A DNA stretch of 63,789 nt from an uncultured Pseudanabaenaceae cyanobacterium (GTDB lineage: Bacteria; Cyanobacteriota; Cyanobacteriia; PCC-9006; JAAUQQ01). The position numbers and the translations under genes are program-made. The stretch covers positions 1-63,789 of the forward strand of contig CALIGI010000048.1 in the NCBI GenBank assembly GCA_938021205.1, given 5' to 3'. Shown here one piece after another: positions 1 through 9,265 of this stretch. Below the pieces are notes generated by a model, which saw only the letters and a program-made list of their open reading frames with translations, did no database searches and was not told the DNA's origin. The stretch's first letter is position 1. Each line of letters starts with the position of its first letter.

Positions 1-386
1 GGGAAGACCTGTTCCTCTTCCTCCATGGTGGCTTGCGTTTCGCGGCCTATGGCTGAGTTTGAGGGGGCGTTGCTTTCGCCAGAGTCTGTATTGAATAGGA
101 AGGCAAAATTTTCGTCATGCTGGATGGGGGGAGCGGTGGAACTCGCATTCGGCCTGCTGAAGATTGGACTGTTGTCCAGTGCTTTGAGTGCTTTGAGTTC
201 TTGTAGATCGCGAGACTGGGTTGCACTTTGGGACTTGTTCCGATCCGGTCTTGATTGAACTGTGGTGGAATTTCTCGCTGGCTGGCTTAACTGCTCGAGG
301 GGCTTCACTAAGTCTGTCGCGATCGCCCACTGCTTGCTAGTCGGCTGACTGGCAATGGTAGAAGCATCCTGAGCAGTAGATGACAT
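1..386 (-). CDS. N-terminal part of an unrecognised low-complexity protein, cut by window edge
   Basis: An open frame begins at ATG (386-384) and runs without a stop to the window edge, giving about 128 residues starting MSSTAQDASTIASQPTSKQW. It is rich in Ser, Thr, Gln, Asn and Pro, with a short Leu/Lys/Asp stretch and an acidic EEEEQ segment near the edge. There is no signal peptide or membrane segment in the visible part and no clear Shine-Dalgarno sequence. It lies on the same strand as the dihydroorotase-like gene upstream of it in transcription order, 160 bp away, so co-transcription is possible. I do not recognise the protein. The open frame and the neighbouring strand order support it being real, but a long spurious frame is not excluded. 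Confidence 0.5.
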   Translation of the reverse strand, partial: MSSTAQDASTIASQPTSKQWAIATDLVKPLEQLSQPARNSTTVQSRPDRNKSQSATQSRDLQELKALKALDNSPIFSRPNASSTAPPIQHDENFAFLFNTDSGESNAPSNSAIGRETQATMEEEEQVF

Positions 387-546
387 AAATACAGCTTGAA
401 TAAGACTGGGAGCGGAGACTTTAAACGCTAGGTGATGATTCCAATACTCAATGGAAAATCGTGACTGGAGACTACCTTTACGGAAGCTTTATGGGGGCAA
501 ACCCTTCATGCCGAGGAGCCCTTGCAGTCTCAGGAGATCGACCTCT

Positions 547-1809
547 CTATTCTGGAGGACCTGTCTGTAGTCTCCGTACTTTTCCTGTTAATTGACAACC
601 TAGGAAGGGACTGTTTTCGGCCTTGGATTGAAGGTTCTGGGACTCTACTTTCCAGGAGTGCTGTGGGTCAAACAGCAGCCATTCCCGCTGACCGGTTTTT
701 AAGCTAGGAGGTATCTGGTTGAGGCATTTTGCAGGGTGACTACTGAGTCGTTCCCAGAGGGTCAGGGCTGGCCAGTCTCCGTTGACGATAAATTGCTGCC
801 AGAGAATAGGAAAAGCGAGTTCTAGGCCAATTGCCCCGGTCGGGGCGACCCCAAAAGGAACGGTCTTTTCTTCATAGTTGTAGGGACTGTGGTCGATGGC
901 GATCGCGTCAATAATGCCCGTCTTGACAGCTTCAATCAAGGCTTGCTGATCTTCCGGATTGCCGAGGGGGGGAGCCAGTCTGAGACAGGGGTCATAGTTC
1001 TGGAGGTCTTGGCTATTAAATAGTAGGTGCAGCCAAGTAACGCTAGCGGTGATCGGAATTTGCTCAACTTTGGCCTGGCGAATGAGTTCGACGCTGCGAG
1101 CGGTGGAGATGCGCATGGCATGAGCCGGGGTGCCACTAGTGCGCACGGCTTCGATTAAGGAGGCCAGAGCGACGGTCTCTGAAGTCTCGGGGTCGCTGGG
1201 CAGGCCGAGCTGGAGGGCTATACTCCCTTCTCGGGCAATGCCGCTGCCTGCGAGGGTCGTATCCCTTGCCCATATGCCAATGGGCGTCTTTTGAGGATGG
1301 AGGTATTCCAGCAGGCGACGAACTAGGGCGATGTCTTCGAGGGGGTGGCCATCGCAAAAGCCTAGGGCTCCGGCATCCTTCAATTCCTGGAGTTCTGCCA
1401 TGGCCTTGCCCTTTGCGCCTTGGGTCAGGGCTGCCCAATGGTGGAGCTGGGTTTGGTTCGATTGAGCTTGAAAGCGGAGCTGTTGAGCTAGCTGGGCTGC
1501 GTTGTCAATTGCGGGGGTTGTCGTCGGTAACAGGGCCACGCGGCTAAAGCCTCCGGCGGTGGCAGCGGCAGTTAGGCTTGCCAGGGTTTCCCGGTCTTCA
1601 TTTCCGGGCTCACCACATTGGCTGTAGAGATCGACAAGACCGGGGCCAATGACAAGGCCGTTGCAGTCGTGGACTTCGGCCTCGGCAGGAGCTTCTAGGG
1701 TGGGAGCGATCTCCACAATGACGCCATTTTCTACAAACAGATCGCCAACTTCATCACGTCCCTGGCTGGGATCGATGAGACGGGCCTGTTTGAATAGCTC
1801 CTGGGTCAT
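547..1809 (-). CDS. Dihydroorotase homologue lacking the metal-binding HxH (pyrC-like)
   Basis: This is an amidohydrolase-fold protein of about 420 residues related to dihydroorotase, the third enzyme of pyrimidine synthesis. The start chosen is ATG at 1809 (MTQELFKQARLIDP), which matches the usual beginning of the family; the frame also extends to an ATG at 1878. Where active enzymes have VDxHxHxREPG, this one reads PGLVDLYSQCGEPG near residue 65, so both metal-binding histidines are replaced while the EPG remains. The later IDHSPYNYEEK corresponds to the conserved DHxPH region. Known biology: inactive dihydroorotase homologues (PyrC') act as structural partners of aspartate carbamoyltransferase in some bacteria. 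I infer a similar non-catalytic role here. It lies in a same-strand run with the genes on each side, separated upstream by a repeat element. Confidence 0.85.
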   Translation of the reverse strand: MTQELFKQARLIDPSQGRDEVGDLFVENGVIVEIAPTLEAPAEAEVHDCNGLVIGPGLVDLYSQCGEPGNEDRETLASLTAAATAGGFSRVALLPTTTPAIDNAAQLAQQLRFQAQSNQTQLHHWAALTQGAKGKAMAELQELKDAGALGFCDGHPLEDIALVRRLLEYLHPQKTPIGIWARDTTLAGSGIAREGSIALQLGLPSDPETSETVALASLIEAVRTSGTPAHAMRISTARSVELIRQAKVEQIPITASVTWLHLLFNSQDLQNYDPCLRLAPPLGNPEDQQALIEAVKTGIIDAIAIDHSPYNYEEKTVPFGVAPTGAIGLELAFPILWQQFIVNGDWPALTLWERLSSHPAKCLNQIPPSLKTGQREWLLFDPQHSWKVESQNLQSKAENSPFLGCQLTGKVRRLQTGPPE

Positions 1810-1881
1810 TGGAATATTGGGGTGATGAATTGAGTTGACGATGCAGAACAGGCCGCTAAGGAACGAGGATTTATTCATCCT

Positions 1882-2003
1882 GTAATCTGATTAGCTCCCC
1901 CTTTGTAAGGGGGCTGGGGGGATCTGGCTGGGGCAAGTGAGACAGCCGATCCCCCTCAAATCCACCTTGCAAAGGGGGAAGGTCTCATTCTTTCGTCCCT
2001 AAG
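1882..2003 (-). repeat. Interspersed inverted-repeat element, copy A
   Basis: An imperfect inverted repeat of about 120 bp fills the space between the dihydroorotase-like gene and the phosphatase gene. The left arm carries CCCCCTTTGTAAGGGGG and a GGGGGGATC, and the right arm carries GATCCCCCTC and CTTGCAAAGGGGG. Its outer ends (GTAATCTGATT and AAGGTCTCATT) recur in copy B at 35593-35722. The structure resembles short non-autonomous palindromic elements common in cyanobacterial intergenic DNA. Strand is arbitrary. Confidence 0.75.
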
Positions 2004-2114
2004 GAATGGAAATTTATAAGACCCGATACTACTTGCGGACATGCCATGCCATGTCCGCAGTCGCGTTAGATGCGATGTCTAACGGTTTAATTAAATCCCC
2101 ATCCCTAAGCTCCT

Positions 2115-3449
2115 TTAAAGTGCTCCAGCAGCAGTCTTGTCAATGACGCCTTGGCCAAAGTGAGTCGTGATATTTAGCGCCTGCACAGTAGGCTTGCCTG
2201 CCAACCCTTTTGGATAGTCCACCACGGTGACGGCTGCATTGCCCTGTTTGACAGCCCAAATATCCTTGGGCTGGAGGCCGAGCACATGACAGAGGATGGC
2301 TTTGTTGACTGCATCGTGGGCCACGACGAGGCCTGTGCCGTTGAGGGGAGCATTGCGAACAATCTCCTCCCAGGCAGCAACCCCTCGCTCCCAAACCTGC
2401 TGAAGGTTTTCGCCTTCGGGCATTTGTACGGTATGTGGGGCGAGCTTCCACTGGTTGAGCTCTTCGTCATACTCTGCACGAATCTCCTTTTCCAGTTTGC
2501 CTTCCCAGAGACCATGGCCAATTTCCTTCAGGTCTTCCATTTCCTGAAGTTCTAGGCCGGGATGGTGCGCCAGGATAGCCTGGGCTGTTTCCTTGGGCCG
2601 GGAGAGGGGGCTGGTGACGGCGAAGTCGATTTGCACGTCTTTGAGGAATTCCGCTGCCTTTTGGGCTTGGGCTTTTCCGGTGTCGTTGAGGGGAATATCA
2701 ATTTGCCCCTGGAAGCGAGACATTCGATTCCACTCGGTTTCACCATGGCGCACGAGTAAGAGGCGGCAGCCTTTAGAGAGGCGATGGTCCGGCAGGTCGT
2801 CGCTGAGGTGCCCGATGAGGTTGATGGATTCCATCTGCACGGTGTCATCCAGGCCACCCTCGAAATTGAGTACGCTGATGCCGCAGTTGGATTGGCGGAT
2901 GACCTGGTACTGCTCAGGACCCATGCCCGTGGCGGTGCAGATCAAAGAGCGCAGGATGCCGTTGTGCCCCACGATCAGGATTGTTTTGCCCTCATGCTTG
3001 GGTAGGGTTTCTTGCCAGAATTGCTTGGCTTGATCGAAGAGCGATCGCACGGGGTAGTGCTTCTTCGGACCGTCGGGACCCTCGATTTCCATGAAGAATT
3101 TGTCCGGCTGGGTTGCCCAAATGCGATAAGCATCGGCAAACTCGGCCTGAACCTTGGACTTTTCCAGGCCCTCCCACAGGGGCAGGTCCACTTCGAGTAG
3201 CAGGTCTTTGGGTTCCACGGGGGGAGATTGAGCGATGCCTGCCGCAATGATCTTGGCGGTGGAATGGGCTCGCTGGAGGGGGCTACTGTAGATGGCGTCA
3301 AAGGTGAGGCCATTGAGGGCTTGCCCCACTTTCTCGGCAGCAGCGACACCCTCATCGGTGAGGGTGGAGGCATCCAGGCGACCCTGAATGCGATTGGTGG
3401 CGTTGTAAGTACTAAGGCCGTGGCGGACCAGGATGATGCGCGTCGTCAG
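2115..3449 (-). CDS. Two-domain histidine phosphatase (phosphoglycerate mutase-like), probable CTG start
   Basis: The protein of about 444 residues has two tandem histidine-phosphatase domains. The first opens with IILVRHGLSTYN at the extreme N terminus and the second with LLLVRHGETEWN near residue 235; each RHG holds the phospho-accepting histidine. Such proteins act on phosphorylated small molecules; two-domain cyanobacterial members are annotated variously as phosphoglycerate mutase, phosphoserine phosphatase or alpha-ribazole phosphatase, and the substrate cannot be told from sequence. Start choice is unusual. The first ATG/GTG/TTG in frame lies inside the first domain, after the RHG motif, and no such codon occurs between that motif and the upstream stop. 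A CTG at 3449 sits 9 nt after GGAGG and gives MTTRIILVRHG, which is where relatives start. Confidence 0.85.
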   Translation of the reverse strand: MTTRIILVRHGLSTYNATNRIQGRLDASTLTDEGVAAAEKVGQALNGLTFDAIYSSPLQRAHSTAKIIAAGIAQSPPVEPKDLLLEVDLPLWEGLEKSKVQAEFADAYRIWATQPDKFFMEIEGPDGPKKHYPVRSLFDQAKQFWQETLPKHEGKTILIVGHNGILRSLICTATGMGPEQYQVIRQSNCGISVLNFEGGLDDTVQMESINLIGHLSDDLPDHRLSKGCRLLLVRHGETEWNRMSRFQGQIDIPLNDTGKAQAQKAAEFLKDVQIDFAVTSPLSRPKETAQAILAHHPGLELQEMEDLKEIGHGLWEGKLEKEIRAEYDEELNQWKLAPHTVQMPEGENLQQVWERGVAAWEEIVRNAPLNGTGLVVAHDAVNKAILCHVLGLQPKDIWAVKQGNAAVTVVDYPKGLAGKPTVQALNITTHFGQGVIDKTAAGAL

Positions 3450-3458
3450 GGGAGGCGT

Positions 3459-3463
3459 CCTCC
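3459..3463 (-). promoter_or_regulatory. Shine-Dalgarno sequence deciding a CTG start
   Basis: On the minus strand GGAGG is followed after 9 nt by CTG ACG ACG CGC. This site supports initiation at CTG (3449) for the histidine phosphatase, because no ATG, GTG or TTG exists in frame upstream of its first RHG motif. Confidence 0.6.
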
Positions 3464-3788
3464 GTGAGCTGGAATTGTGGATAGGGCGACAACCACCGAC
3501 AATGGGCGCTAGATATTGCTCTAGGCTTATGTCTCTTGGAATTCCAAGTCGCGCTTTTTTAGGAGAGCCTAGGAGCTAGCCCATAGACTAAACCAATGGT
3601 GGATAGGCTGCCGCTGCACTGTGCGAATGGCAGCAGTACTGGGAAAATTCTAAAAACTTTCTAGAGGGATTTTACCCCTTTGGGGTTTCGCCTCCTTGCT
3701 TCTCTGGAGCATCGCCTTGATTGATGGGCGACTGATTGGCCGATTTTGTCCCTTTTTAGCTCCCGATTTCCTTTCCTTTCATCTTTTC

Positions 3789-5405
3789 ATGACAAACCAG
3801 CCCCCATCGACCCAGTCCTCGCCCAAAGATCTGAAGCGGATTATTTCGTTGTTTGTTTCCGTGGCGGTCGTGATTGTGGTTTCCATGCCGCTGTTCCAAA
3901 GCCTTAATACTCCCCAGGTGCAGGGTCGGTTGGAGTTGGCCCAGTCAGCCCTGGTGTTGCAGGCTGCTGAGATTAAGGCGGAGGGTTCGGAGCGGCAATT
4001 GCTGGATCAGTTGTTGCGAGGGGGCAATGCCCAGGTGTCTGCGTTGGAGCAGTATCAGTCGGCGATCGCGAAAGCAGATGAAAATCTAATGGACCTGGAG
4101 CAGCGCCAGGATGGGCTGGTGGATGCTGGGCAGGATGAGGCAGCGGCGGCTTTAGCGAGGGATGTCCGACAACAGCAGTTGGAGCTGCGGCAGTTGCGCT
4201 TGGAAGGAGGGGTGCTGGCGGCGACTCGCGAGCAGGTGGGCCTCGCGGAGGAATTTTGGCAGCAGGCCAAGTTAGCAGAGCGAGATCAGTCCATCGTTAG
4301 TGATGCGGCGGCTGAACAGGGGGAACGGTCTGCATTGACGGAAGCCGCTTTGGTGGATTTACCGCCCATGTTGACGGGGCTCTGGGCAGATCCGCCTCGC
4401 CTGTTGCCTGCGGTGGAGCGGAGCTTGCGTGATGGCCTGACGGGCTGGTTTCGGGATGAGTCGTTGGAGCGGCTATTTACCCTGGACCAGCGGGCGGATG
4501 AGCTGGAGACTTTGCAATTGGTGCGCGAGGCTAAGGCGGAGTCTTCCTTGGTTCGGCTGGGTGTTGTGTCTCTTATCCCTGGCTTGGGCGTGATCTTGGG
4601 GTCGATGCTGTGGGTGACGTTGGGGATCTTTGCTTGGGTGCGGCGAGGTCAGGAGAGTTCGCCGGTGGCCTTGCAGAAGTGGTCGGTACCTTGGCCGGGG
4701 CTGACGGTTTGGTTTGGGGTGACGTTGGGCTTTTTCTTTGTGGGTCAGCTGGTGGTGAGTGGGATTGCGGGGACTGCGATCGCCCAGGCGATTCAGTCAG
4801 TTGAACCGGCGAATGTGTTGCGGGCGAAGGCCATTGGGGTGTTTTTCTCCTATGGGGCGATGGCGATCGCGGTGCTGACTGCTCTCTATTTCCTGTTGAA
4901 GCAGTATTTGCCGTTGGAGAAGGATTGGTTTCGCTTCAGCCTGAAGGAGGGCAATTGGCTGGCTTGGGGCGTGGGGGGCTATTTGATGGCCTATCCGCCG
5001 GTTCTGTTGGTGTCGGTTCTTAATGCTCAGGTTTGGCAGGGCAAGGGCGGGAGTAATCCGTTGCTGTCGCTGGCGTTGGAGAATCGGGATAACGTGGCGC
5101 TGTTGTTTTTCTTTGTTACGGCGGCGATCGCGGCTCCGGTGTTTGAGGAAATTTTTTTCCGAGGCTTTTTGATGACGTCGCTGACGAAGTTTTTACCGCC
5201 TTGGGGGGCGGTGGTGGTGAGTGGTGGGATTTTTGCCTTGGTTCACCTGAGCTTTTCTGAGGTGCTGCCGTTGATGACGTTGGGGATCATGTTGGGTTTT
5301 GTGTATGGGCGATCGCGCAATCTGTTGGCGTCGATCGTTTTGCATGGGCTTTGGAATAGTGGAACCCTAATCAGTCTGTTTTTGTTAGGTGGTGCTCTGT
5401 CATAG
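3789..5405 (+). CDS. CPBP family intramembrane metalloprotease with N-terminal coiled-coil region
   Basis: The 538-residue protein starts at ATG 3789 (MTNQPPSTQSSP); the frame opens earlier at a TTG. A first membrane segment (about residues 17-35) is followed by a long, Gln/Glu/Leu/Arg-rich region that looks helical and coiled, then several membrane helices from about residue 260. The C-terminal domain carries the CPBP (Abi) motifs: EEIFFRGF, FALVHLSF and HGLWNSG, which supply the glutamates, histidines and Asn of the intramembrane active site. The family includes CAAX prenyl proteases and bacteriocin-immunity proteins, and most bacterial members have no known substrate. It is divergent from the phosphatase gene, with about 340 bp between them. 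Confidence 0.88.
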   Translation: MTNQPPSTQSSPKDLKRIISLFVSVAVVIVVSMPLFQSLNTPQVQGRLELAQSALVLQAAEIKAEGSERQLLDQLLRGGNAQVSALEQYQSAIAKADENLMDLEQRQDGLVDAGQDEAAAALARDVRQQQLELRQLRLEGGVLAATREQVGLAEEFWQQAKLAERDQSIVSDAAAEQGERSALTEAALVDLPPMLTGLWADPPRLLPAVERSLRDGLTGWFRDESLERLFTLDQRADELETLQLVREAKAESSLVRLGVVSLIPGLGVILGSMLWVTLGIFAWVRRGQESSPVALQKWSVPWPGLTVWFGVTLGFFFVGQLVVSGIAGTAIAQAIQSVEPANVLRAKAIGVFFSYGAMAIAVLTALYFLLKQYLPLEKDWFRFSLKEGNWLAWGVGGYLMAYPPVLLVSVLNAQVWQGKGGSNPLLSLALENRDNVALLFFFVTAAIAAPVFEEIFFRGFLMTSLTKFLPPWGAVVVSGGIFALVHLSFSEVLPLMTLGIMLGFVYGRSRNLLASIVLHGLWNSGTLISLFLLGGALS

Positions 5406-6240
5406 TGCTTGTTCTTGGGGCAGGATGCAGCCAATCTGCGAGGTCGCCAATCTGCAAATCCATGGGGGGGTGTGGCTAGCCTCTGACCTAATTGGACAAA
5501 CGCAGATCCCTGTGGGTAAACCTCTCCTACAGCAGTGTTAGGTGTCTTCACTGGCTTTGTGGGGCTACCGCTTAGATTGGATAGGGGCGGTGTCATTCTG
5601 GGCTGCTTGATCTGATGGGTTGCGGCTTTGCTGTTGAAGGATTGTCTGGGATGAACATCCTTCAACAGCGCTGTTCAGGCAATATATTTGTGGTCTTCCC
5701 GGCGATCTAGGGTTCCTGGGGTCGTTACCGAGGATTTACGCAGCTAGGTTGCTCTGAGCCTCTGTTCGCTCAGCCTCTCTCCCTTGCTGACTCTCAACCC
5801 TTTTGGATTGAGAGCTAAATGCCCTCCAAGGTTGCTTTTACAGAGTTTGGGGCTGATTTTTGAGGAGGCCGTTTTCAGGTTCCGTGCTTCTCCCTAGGTA
5901 CTTCCAGTCGGCTTTCCCGTATAACTCACCTAAGTTAATTCTTTTTCGGCTGCATAAAGACCGCGTTATCGATCGCCAGTCCTGCTCCATCTAGGTTCTA
6001 GCCTTTACCTTTGGCAAATACACCGCTGGTTCTGTGGCGCAACTCCCTCCGGGATCAATCTTTTTTGAGCTCGGCTGCGCCATTTGGGTCAACTTGAGAT
6101 ATTTTCTTTAAGGTTGAGGCAGCCTTGAAAATAGGCTTACGTTTCTGCGTTGTGCCATGTGATGGAATCTTGGATTTTGGTGGTCTGGGTTTTGGTCAGC
6201 GAGCGATAAAGCGCCCGAGAAGATTGAGGAGTTGTGAACC
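5406..6240. other. 835-bp stretch without a supported gene
   Basis: No frame here looks coding. It contains two inverted repeats: 5630-5669 (13-bp perfect stem, listed separately) and 5791-5814, where CTCTCAACCC is separated by four bases from GGATTGAGAG (one mismatch). The promoter of the downstream division genes should lie here, but I could not place a convincing -35/-10 pair. Confidence 0.6.
5630..5669. repeat. Perfect 13-bp intergenic hairpin
   Basis: GCTGTTGAAGGAT and ATCCTTCAACAGC are exact reverse complements separated by 14 nt. It lies about 225 bp downstream of the CPBP gene stop, with no T-run after it, so a simple intrinsic terminator is unlikely. A hairpin of similar architecture but different sequence lies at 25703-25736. 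Confidence 0.7.
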
Positions 6241-6762
6241 ATGGCCGCAAGACCCGCAGAAATTGATTATGCCCCAGTCCCCCTACCCGGTACTGTCCAG
6301 CTTCAGCGGCGAGCCGCTCGAAGCTCTGCGCGCCGTGCTGCCTATCGCAGTCAGTCTGCTCGCAAGACCGTTGCTCCGGTAAAGCCCCTGGCACCCAAGC
6401 AGCAGTTGCCAGCTGTGCTGCGCAACTTGGTGCTGTTGCAGCGCGGTTCTTCGGTGGTGCTCTTGGTTCTGGGTGTTTTGACCCTTGGTGTTTACAGCCG
6501 CACGGTTCATTCCCAGCGTTCTTGGAGTCGTGCTTACAGTGAGCTGGCACTCTTGCGTCGGCAGGAGCCTCAGCTAACGCTGGCGAATGAGGCGCTGAAG
6601 CAGCATTTGGCGGATAGCGCTGAGCACCAGGATTCAGGTTTGGTCAATCCAGATCCCTTCAATGCTCTTTTCTTGGAGCCTGCTGCACCTCGCTCTATGC
6701 TTGATGCCCCTGAGGCCGCAGAGGCCCAAAATCCCCAATTAGAGCAGCCCCTGAGCTACTAG
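6241..6762 (+). CDS. Small bitopic membrane protein upstream of ftsI, FtsL-like
   Basis: The 173-residue protein has a basic, Arg-rich cytoplasmic N terminus (about 1-60), one hydrophobic segment around residues 62-83 (VVLLVLGVLTLGVYS), a short helical Leu/Arg/Gln-rich stretch, and an acidic Pro/Ala-rich tail. This layout, and its place directly before the division transpeptidase gene, match FtsL, the bitopic septum protein that sits next to ftsI in many bacteria. FtsL is poorly conserved in sequence, so this call rests on topology and context. The helical part after the membrane segment is shorter than in classical FtsL. An alternative is an unrelated small membrane protein. The gap to ftsI is about 530 bp. 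Confidence 0.6.
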   Translation: MAARPAEIDYAPVPLPGTVQLQRRAARSSARRAAYRSQSARKTVAPVKPLAPKQQLPAVLRNLVLLQRGSSVVLLVLGVLTLGVYSRTVHSQRSWSRAYSELALLRRQEPQLTLANEALKQHLADSAEHQDSGLVNPDPFNALFLEPAAPRSMLDAPEAAEAQNPQLEQPLSY

Positions 6763-7291
6763 AGTTTTGATTAGGCTCTATTCTCGCTCTGCCTTGTTGG
6801 CTGTTTCTGCTGGGTTGAGGTGAGTGCTGGGGCATTTAATTACAGCTTTTTACCTACATTTATGTCGTTCGTGCTGATTTGGCCTGGGGGCCGAGGTTCA
6901 TCTTGACCTTGGACCGGGCCGTTGTTTTGTCCGTTGATTGGAATGCTGAGATTGAGCTTGACCAGTGGGTGATGGGTCTCAGAAAACTGACCCCATGCTC
7001 CCTTGGTTGCTTGGGGAGCGTCCTCGCTAGACTCTTAGTCAGCTTTAGGCGATCGCGTCGCAGGATTTTGGAGTCATGACCTTCTGCCCTGTTGACAAAT
7101 CCGCCATCCGAGCTGGATCTGCCCCTGGCCTGATTAGCCTGATGCTAGCTAGCCTGAATTCGAGCTAAATTGATGCGTCTTCTCAGCTTGAAACCGTTTC
7201 ACCGGTTGATCCTGAAACCTTTGCGATTTAGGCTAGGTTGAGTCAGCAACTGGTGCGCCCGATACCCATCCCTCCCATCTCCCTGCAACGT
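6763..7291. other. Spacer between FtsL-like gene and ftsI
   Basis: The 529-bp spacer holds a 66-codon frame (6879-7079) with no family resemblance and no good ribosome site, which I do not count as a gene. The ftsI reading frame itself is open back to a TTG at 7238. I see no clear promoter or terminator. Confidence 0.5.
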
Positions 7292-9253
7292 ATGGCTTCC
7301 ACGCTGCCCCCCGCATCTACTAAGCGACGCCCAAACCCTCGGAAACTCGCTCAGAAGTCCGCACAAGATCCTGCTTCCAAACGGATCAAGGCTCGCAAAA
7401 AATATGTCCTCACGCCGGAGCATCGCCAGCGGCTCCATCGTTTATTGTGGCTGAGTGAACAGCGTTCTGTCAGGGTCATGTTGGTTTGGGCTGCCTTGAT
7501 GGTGGCCTTGGGAGGGCTGTCTCTGAAGTTGTTCCAGTTGCAAATTCTCAAGGGCGATGAGCTGGTTGAGCGGGCCTTGGGTCAGCAAACCGCCAATTCT
7601 AAGACCTTTATTCCCCGCCGTCCCATTCGCACTCGCGATAATTCCACCCTGGCGGTGGATCAATCGGTGTATACGCTCTACGCCCACCCGCAAATTTTTT
7701 CTGAAGAGATTGATGTGGTCGCGGAGAAGCTGGGGGGGGCCCTGAATATGCCTGTTGATGAAGTGTTGCAAAAGCTTCGTCAATACGATACAGGCGTCAA
7801 AGTCGCTGATTCAGTTAAGGACAGTACGGCCCGTCAAATTCGACGTCTTTACATTGATGGCTTGGATCTATTGCCCCGGCCCCAGCGCTTTTACCCCCAG
7901 GGAGATCTCTTCGGCTCTGTTGTGGGTTATGTCAACGATGAGCAAGCGGGTCAGGCGGGTGTAGAAATGAGCCAACAGGAACAGTTGGAGCGTCCGTCTC
8001 TAGACTTGCGCATTCGTCGGACTGGTGAAGGTCAAGTCATTCCTGCAGACCTGCCTGAGGGCTTTCTCCACCAAGATGACATGGCCTTGCAGTTGACCTT
8101 GGACCGTCGCCTCCAGCGAGCCACCCGCGTTGCCCTGGATAATCAACTGGAGGAATGGGGGGCCAAGCGAGGGGCAGCCATGATCATGGACGCTAAGGAT
8201 GGTTCACTGCTGTCCCTCGTGGTCGCACCGACCTATGACCCTAATGAATATTGGGAGGCGGATGTGGAGCTCTTCCGCAACTGGGCTGCGACGGATCTCT
8301 ATGAGCCGGGGTCGACTTTTAAGCCCGTTAATGTCGCGATCGCACTAGAAGATGGCAAGCTCTCCCCCAGGGACTACATCTACGACGAAGGCCAGCTCGT
8401 TATCTCAAAGCACATTGTCCAAAACCACGACTACACCGCAGCGGGGAGTCGTGGCTCCATTAGCCTGCCCCAGGTGTTGCAGTTCTCCAGCAACATCGGC
8501 ATGGTCCGCATTGTCCAAAAGCTAGATCCAGGCAATTACCATGCTTGGCTCGAAAAGCTGGGCCTGGGTAAAACCTTAACCACAGACCTGCCTTCTCCCC
8601 CCGCGAGTCAGCTCAAGAGCCTGGAAAAGTTTGAAACCTCCCCCATTGAGCCTGCGACAGCCTCCTTTGGTCAGGGTTTATCGATCACCCCCTTGCAGCT
8701 TGCTCAGCTCCATGGAGCCCTAGCCAATGGCGGTAAGCTCGTCTCGCCCCATGTGGTGGATGGCCTTGTGGATAGCAAGGGGCATTTCCATTGGCGTCCC
8801 GAGTTGCCTGAGCCTCGCCAGGTCTTCTCCAGGGAGACCACTCAAGCAGTGTTAGAGATGATGGAAAGCGTTGTGACCCAGGGCAATGTCTCTGCGGTGC
8901 CGGGCTATCGCATTGGCGGCAAGACCGGCACGGCCCAAAAGGCTGAGAACGGTATTTACGTTGCCGGAGCCAGGATCACGAGTTTTGTCGGGATTCTGCC
9001 CGTGCAAGACCCTCGTTATGTGGTGGTGGCGGTGGTGGATGAGCCCCAGGGCAATAATGCCTACGGTTCTACGGTGGCTGCGCCTGTGGTCCAGGAAATC
9101 ATTGAATCCCTTGTGAGCACCCTGGGATTGCCGCCCACAGAGCCCATCGCCCTAGATGAAAATGGTGACCCTGTGGCCCTAGATGGCAATGGCAATCCCG
9201 TGACAGCGACGGTGGATAGTGGCGATGCAGTCCAGGGGATTTGGGCTCACTAG
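7292..9253 (+). CDS. ftsI: Division transpeptidase FtsI / class B penicillin-binding protein
   Basis: The protein of 653 residues (from ATG 7292; the frame is open back to TTG 7238) cross-links septal peptidoglycan. A long basic N-terminal tail (KRRPNPRKLAQK, KRIKARKKYV) precedes a single membrane anchor near residues 60-80 (VMLVWAALMVALGGL). A class B dimerisation domain follows with the RPIRTRDN motif. The transpeptidase domain shows SxxK as PGSTFKP (serine near residue 341), SxN as FSSNIG and KTGT as GGKTGTAQ. The C terminus lacks PASTA domains and ends in a short Asp/Gly/Asn-rich tail with the repeated D(E/G)NG(D/N)PV unit. It follows the FtsL-like gene, suggesting a division cluster. Confidence 0.95.
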   Translation: MASTLPPASTKRRPNPRKLAQKSAQDPASKRIKARKKYVLTPEHRQRLHRLLWLSEQRSVRVMLVWAALMVALGGLSLKLFQLQILKGDELVERALGQQTANSKTFIPRRPIRTRDNSTLAVDQSVYTLYAHPQIFSEEIDVVAEKLGGALNMPVDEVLQKLRQYDTGVKVADSVKDSTARQIRRLYIDGLDLLPRPQRFYPQGDLFGSVVGYVNDEQAGQAGVEMSQQEQLERPSLDLRIRRTGEGQVIPADLPEGFLHQDDMALQLTLDRRLQRATRVALDNQLEEWGAKRGAAMIMDAKDGSLLSLVVAPTYDPNEYWEADVELFRNWAATDLYEPGSTFKPVNVAIALEDGKLSPRDYIYDEGQLVISKHIVQNHDYTAAGSRGSISLPQVLQFSSNIGMVRIVQKLDPGNYHAWLEKLGLGKTLTTDLPSPPASQLKSLEKFETSPIEPATASFGQGLSITPLQLAQLHGALANGGKLVSPHVVDGLVDSKGHFHWRPELPEPRQVFSRETTQAVLEMMESVVTQGNVSAVPGYRIGGKTGTAQKAENGIYVAGARITSFVGILPVQDPRYVVVAVVDEPQGNNAYGSTVAAPVVQEIIESLVSTLGLPPTEPIALDENGDPVALDGNGNPVTATVDSGDAVQGIWAH

Positions 9254-9265
9254 GCTTGAAGTCAA

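Noticed and set aside
6879..7079. 66-codon frame between the FtsL-like gene and ftsI
   Set aside because: No motif and poor start context.
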